Positions 61,408-64,000 of a stretch of 64,000 nucleotides of DNA are shown here, piece by piece. The stretch covers positions 1 through 64,000 of the forward strand of contig CAZSRS010000014.1 in NCBI GenBank assembly GCA_964609625.1, read 5' to 3'. Made by a program: the position numbers and the translations under genes. How positions within the stretch are numbered: position 1 is the stretch's first letter; every line of letters begins with the position of its first letter. Below the pieces are notes generated by a model. The model saw only the letters and a list, made by a program, of their open reading frames with translations, was not told the origin of the DNA and did no database searches. This DNA comes from G963674665 sp964609625 (GTDB lineage: Bacteria > Desulfobacterota > Desulfovibrionia > Desulfovibrionales > Desulfovibrionaceae).

Positions 61408-61926
61408 ATGCACTGTAGACGGATGACATGTTTCATTGTTTGCATGGTGCTGCTGTTGGTCACGGCCGTGCCCTGTGTCGCCGACGTCATGGACGACGCC
61501 AACGACGCGGTACGCGCCCACGAGGACGGCCGGCTGGGAGAGGCCATGGCCCTCTACACCAGGGCCATCGACTCCGGAGAAATCCCGGATCGCGACAACC
61601 TCCTCGCCTACCTCTACAACAACCGGGGCATCCTCTTCGTTCGCCACAAGCAGTACGACCGGGCCATGGCCGATTTCGACCAGGCCCTGCGGCACGAACC
61701 GGACTACATGATCTTTTTCAACCGGGCGCGGCTGCACCTGCATCTCGGCGAGAACCAGAAGGCGCTCGAAGACACCACCCAGGCCCTGATGCGTAACCTC
61801 GACTTCACCCGCGCCTTCCATATCCGCGGGCTTGCCAAGCTCAACCTGGGCGACATCGAGGGGGGGCACGCCGACCTCAAGAAAGCCAAGGTCCAGTTCC
61901 CCTACCTCAAGCTGCGTAACGAATAG
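61408..61926 (+). CDS. secreted TPR-repeat protein
   Basis: A 172-residue protein with a signal peptide (FIVCMVLLLVTAVPCVA) and about three TPR units (ALYTRAIDSG, NNRGILFVRHKQYDRAMADFDQAL, and the last around AFHIRGLAKLNLGD). It is probably a periplasmic protein-interaction scaffold. GGAGGAAG before the ATG supports the start. The next gene begins nine bases after the stop, so the two are likely co-expressed. Confidence 0.8.
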   Translation: MHCRRMTCFIVCMVLLLVTAVPCVADVMDDANDAVRAHEDGRLGEAMALYTRAIDSGEIPDRDNLLAYLYNNRGILFVRHKQYDRAMADFDQALRHEPDYMIFFNRARLHLHLGENQKALEDTTQALMRNLDFTRAFHIRGLAKLNLGDIEGGHADLKKAKVQFPYLKLRNE

Positions 61927-61935
61927 GGATTTTTC

Positions 61936-62646
61936 ATGGTTAGAATCCTGCCGCTTTGCCTTGTCATCGTTCTCATGGCGCCCCTTGCGCACGCGCGGGA
62001 GGTCCAGGGCCTGCACTTCGGCATGAGCATGCGCGAGGCCAAGAAAATGATCGAGAAGCAGGACAGCAACGTGGTGCCTGTGGAGATCATCTGCTCCATC
62101 CCCCTGGGCCTGGACTTTCTCGACGGACTGCCCGTGTTCACCCGCGACACCGGGGTCAAGATGCTCAAGGCTTACGGCTTCGACGCCCTGTTCTTTTACA
62201 AGGACAAATGCATGGGCCTGCGCAAGGACTTGCAGTATCTCGATGAGTTCATCGGGCTGAAGAAGCGGCACCCCGAGGGGAATTTCACCACCTACAAGTT
62301 CCCCGGCGAAAATGTCGAGGCCACCGTGTTTGTCGCGAACCAGGGCGGAAACCACGGGTTCACCAACCGCTATTTCGATTTCTACCTCTTTGACGACGCG
62401 GTGCGGCGCGAGGTCATTTCCAACGTGCGAGGCTCTTTCTGCTGGCACGTCAAGCTGACCAGCCCCAACCTGCCCCGTTATCCCGAGGAGTACGCCCGCT
62501 GCGTGCGCGAAGAAAAGCGCATGGACAAGGGGCTGCTCGCCGAGGATCTGGAGCAGTGCAAGCGCTATTGCGCCGAAACACCGGAAATTTTCGCCTCGTC
62601 CCAGTGTGTATCGTATTGTGAGGAGGCACACTCCCGGGCCCGCTAG
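61936..62646 (+). CDS. secreted protein with C-terminal twin CX3C motif
   Basis: A 236-residue protein with signal peptide (MVRILPLCLVIVLMAPLAHA). The mature N-terminal part has a GLHFGMSMREAKKMI block, as in small envelope proteins, and the middle is mixed alpha/beta. The C-terminus has Cys208-x3-Cys212 and Cys224-x3-Cys228, 11 residues apart, which would form two disulfides between paired helices in the periplasm. I recognise no family. Co-transcribed with the TPR gene. Confidence 0.65.
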   Translation: MVRILPLCLVIVLMAPLAHAREVQGLHFGMSMREAKKMIEKQDSNVVPVEIICSIPLGLDFLDGLPVFTRDTGVKMLKAYGFDALFFYKDKCMGLRKDLQYLDEFIGLKKRHPEGNFTTYKFPGENVEATVFVANQGGNHGFTNRYFDFYLFDDAVRREVISNVRGSFCWHVKLTSPNLPRYPEEYARCVREEKRMDKGLLAEDLEQCKRYCAETPEIFASSQCVSYCEEAHSRAR

Positions 62647-62711
62647 CAGGGTCTCGGGAAGTCGTCCGTCACGCCGGAGGTTGCGGTTGTATTCTCACGC
62701 GGGAGGTGGCC

Positions 62712-63515
62712 ATGCCTGATCTTCGCCTGTTGTTCGCGCTGGCCTTGGGATTTTTGGTCTGCATTCCGGCCCCGGCATCCGGTGCAGCCCCGGTGGGCGT
62801 GGTGCAGACGCGGAGCGGCGAGGCCACGGCCTATCTGGGAGAGTTCCCCCGTGAACTCGATGTCCGCGATGATCTCCTCGCCGAAGACACACTGGTCACC
62901 GGTCCTTTCTCCAGGCTCCAGTGCGTGTTCGCCAACGGTTTGCGCCTGGTCATGGGTGCCGAGAGCGCCGTGACCATCAAGCACATCGCACTGCAAGACG
63001 GCACCTCCCTGACGGAACTCTACCTTGGGCCAGGGGTGTTCCGGATCGCGGCGGCCCAGGGTGTGAGCGCCAACGAGATTTCCCTTATCGGCCCCACCGG
63101 CGCGGTCAGGGCCACGGGCGGGGAACTCGGCGTCAGCGTGGACCTGGACCAGGATGCGGGGCGTAGCGAACTTTTTGGACAGTTCCCAACCCTGGGCAGC
63201 GTGCCGCTGTTCCTGGAGGCGGCAGGGGAGGCCTTCAGCTTTCAGGAGGAGTACGCCATGCTCGGCGGCGAGAAAGGGCAGCATCTTCAATACGCCGGAA
63301 ACGCCGGCCTGGAAATCGTCGCCATCTACCCTGCGGCCCTACGTATACTCGGGGAGCACGGGGGCGAGACCGGTCCGGCCAGCGAGATGTTGCACCGGCG
63401 ACTGTCCAAGATCACGCTGGACTCCGACGCGGCCATCCCGCGCGGATACCCGCAACCACCGGCAAAACCCAAGGGATCCCTGGACGTCTTCATCAGGAGC
63501 AATTCCACGAAATAG
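62712..63515 (+). CDS. secreted FecR-domain protein
   Basis: A 267-residue protein from the ATG at 62712, which has GGGAGG five bases before it. A signal peptide (LFALALGFLVCIPAPASG) is followed by a FecR-type beta domain: VGVVQTRSGEATAYLG, LLAEDTLVTGPFSRLQC and LVMGAESAVTIK. Free-standing FecR domains occur in many secreted or anchored proteins and are not limited to iron signalling. No sigma factor gene is near. It precedes an FtsX-like permease by 113 bases. Confidence 0.75.
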   Translation: MPDLRLLFALALGFLVCIPAPASGAAPVGVVQTRSGEATAYLGEFPRELDVRDDLLAEDTLVTGPFSRLQCVFANGLRLVMGAESAVTIKHIALQDGTSLTELYLGPGVFRIAAAQGVSANEISLIGPTGAVRATGGELGVSVDLDQDAGRSELFGQFPTLGSVPLFLEAAGEAFSFQEEYAMLGGEKGQHLQYAGNAGLEIVAIYPAALRILGEHGGETGPASEMLHRRLSKITLDSDAAIPRGYPQPPAKPKGSLDVFIRSNSTK

Positions 63516-63628
63516 GGCTCGAGCGTGCGTTTCCGTGCGATAACCACTAGGCATGGGGGTAGTGAATCTGCTATACCTCATTAAGTCGGTACATTGCGTG
63601 AACATTTTGCCAGACGTTGGTTGAAACC

Positions 63629-64000
63629 ATGACCAGAAATCACGCGCCCTCTTCGAGAAAGGCAATCGCCAAGCAGATCGTGCTCCCCTTTTCCAAGTCC
63701 TTGGAGATCAGTTACAAGAGTCTGAAGATCCGCTTCTTCCGTTCCATGATCACCGTCAGCAGCCTGATTCTGGCCGTCTCCTTCCTGTCCTTTGTTCTGG
63801 TGAATACCGACGTGGCCAACGGCCTGTTGCGCGGCAACGGCAACGATGTCGTGGAGGCGCTGTTCAAGGCCGGTTTCGACGTGGACACCGCCACGGGGCG
63901 GGTGGGCAGCAGTGGCAAGGAGCGCTGGATCGTGGCGCTCTCGCTGCTGGTCTGCGCCGTGGGCATCGTCAACGCCCAGCTCATGGCCGTGACCGAGCGC
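63629..64000 (+). CDS. FtsX-like ABC transporter permease (partial)
   Basis: The first 124 residues of a permease cut by the window end. LKIRFFRSMITVSSLILAVSFLS is TM1, and a short periplasmic stretch follows. VALSLLVCAVGIVNAQLMAVTER matches the conserved first-core helix of FtsX/MacB-type permeases with their VTER signature. Such permeases export lipids, lipoproteins or macrolides, or drive periplasmic machines. The ATPase should lie beyond the window. Confidence 0.75.
   Translation, partial: MTRNHAPSSRKAIAKQIVLPFSKSLEISYKSLKIRFFRSMITVSSLILAVSFLSFVLVNTDVANGLLRGNGNDVVEALFKAGFDVDTATGRVGSSGKERWIVALSLLVCAVGIVNAQLMAVTER

Noticed and set aside
60574..62631. 685-codon minus-strand frame spanning several small plus-strand genes
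   Set aside because: No family features, and it runs against four plus-strand genes with signal peptides and good ribosome sites.

Overview
The window is high-GC bacterial chromosome of Gram-negative type. It has a lipoprotein signal, LolA-like and DotU/IcmF proteins and a class A penicillin-binding protein. The lifestyle looks anaerobic and redox-rich: HypD and HypE, a membrane polyferredoxin with a Tat-type DUF362 partner, CobT and radical-SAM chemistry. Together this suggests a sulfate-reducer-like deltaproteobacterium (Desulfovibrionales or a relative). That assignment is an inference from gene content; no rRNA is present. I found no tRNA, rRNA, CRISPR array, transposase or integrase.

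Layout. 0-3.3 kb: the end of an unknown gene, then a tightly overlapping three-gene minus-strand operon (HEPN-like protein, ParA-like ATPase with a KGGVGR motif, STAND-like P-loop ATPase) that looks like an undescribed defence or signalling module. 3.4-9 kb: a zinc-ribbon PilZ protein, an ABC-F ATPase, and a membrane polyferredoxin with a DUF362 protein. 9-11.2 kb: hypD-hypE. 11.2-21.4 kb: ChaN-like protein, secreted M1 peptidase, cobT, GT39-type glycosyltransferase, YkgJ-like protein, PBP1A and a glycerophosphodiesterase. 21.4-30.9 kb: a stretch that looks AT-richer in its first part and in its gene-poor parts, with a methyltransferase, a sulfotransferase-like protein, a double-Cache chemoreceptor, a lipoprotein, a YcgR-like PilZ protein, a PAS protein and a Cache-GGDEF diguanylate cyclase.

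31-48.3 kb: one long minus-strand type VI secretion operon, tssJ-K-L-M-A-B-C-hcp-E-F-G-H, plus a terminal gene of unknown function. A sigma-54-type promoter sits in front of tssJ. VgrG, PAAR and recognisable effectors are not here. 48.6-51.8 kb: a membrane protein, then a receiver-PAS-histidine kinase and a NarL-type response regulator.

52.1-60.7 kb: a plus-strand acyl-assembly operon with two ketosynthases, a phytoene-desaturase-like flavoprotein, an acyl carrier protein, an acyltransferase, a PaaK-like adenylating ligase, a radical SAM/SPASM enzyme, a hotdog protein lacking the usual catalytic His, and a LolA-like periplasmic protein. The set could build an unusual acyl chain or polyene on a dedicated carrier and pass it to an outer-envelope lipid. 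A chain of five consecutive hairpins lies between the acyltransferase and ligase genes. 60.8-64 kb: an AhpD-fold protein, small secreted proteins (one with twin CX3C motifs), a FecR-domain protein and the start of an FtsX-like ABC permease.

The strongest candidates for undescribed biology are the KGGVGR/HEPN/ATPase operon, the acyl/radical-SAM operon and the hairpin chain inside it.
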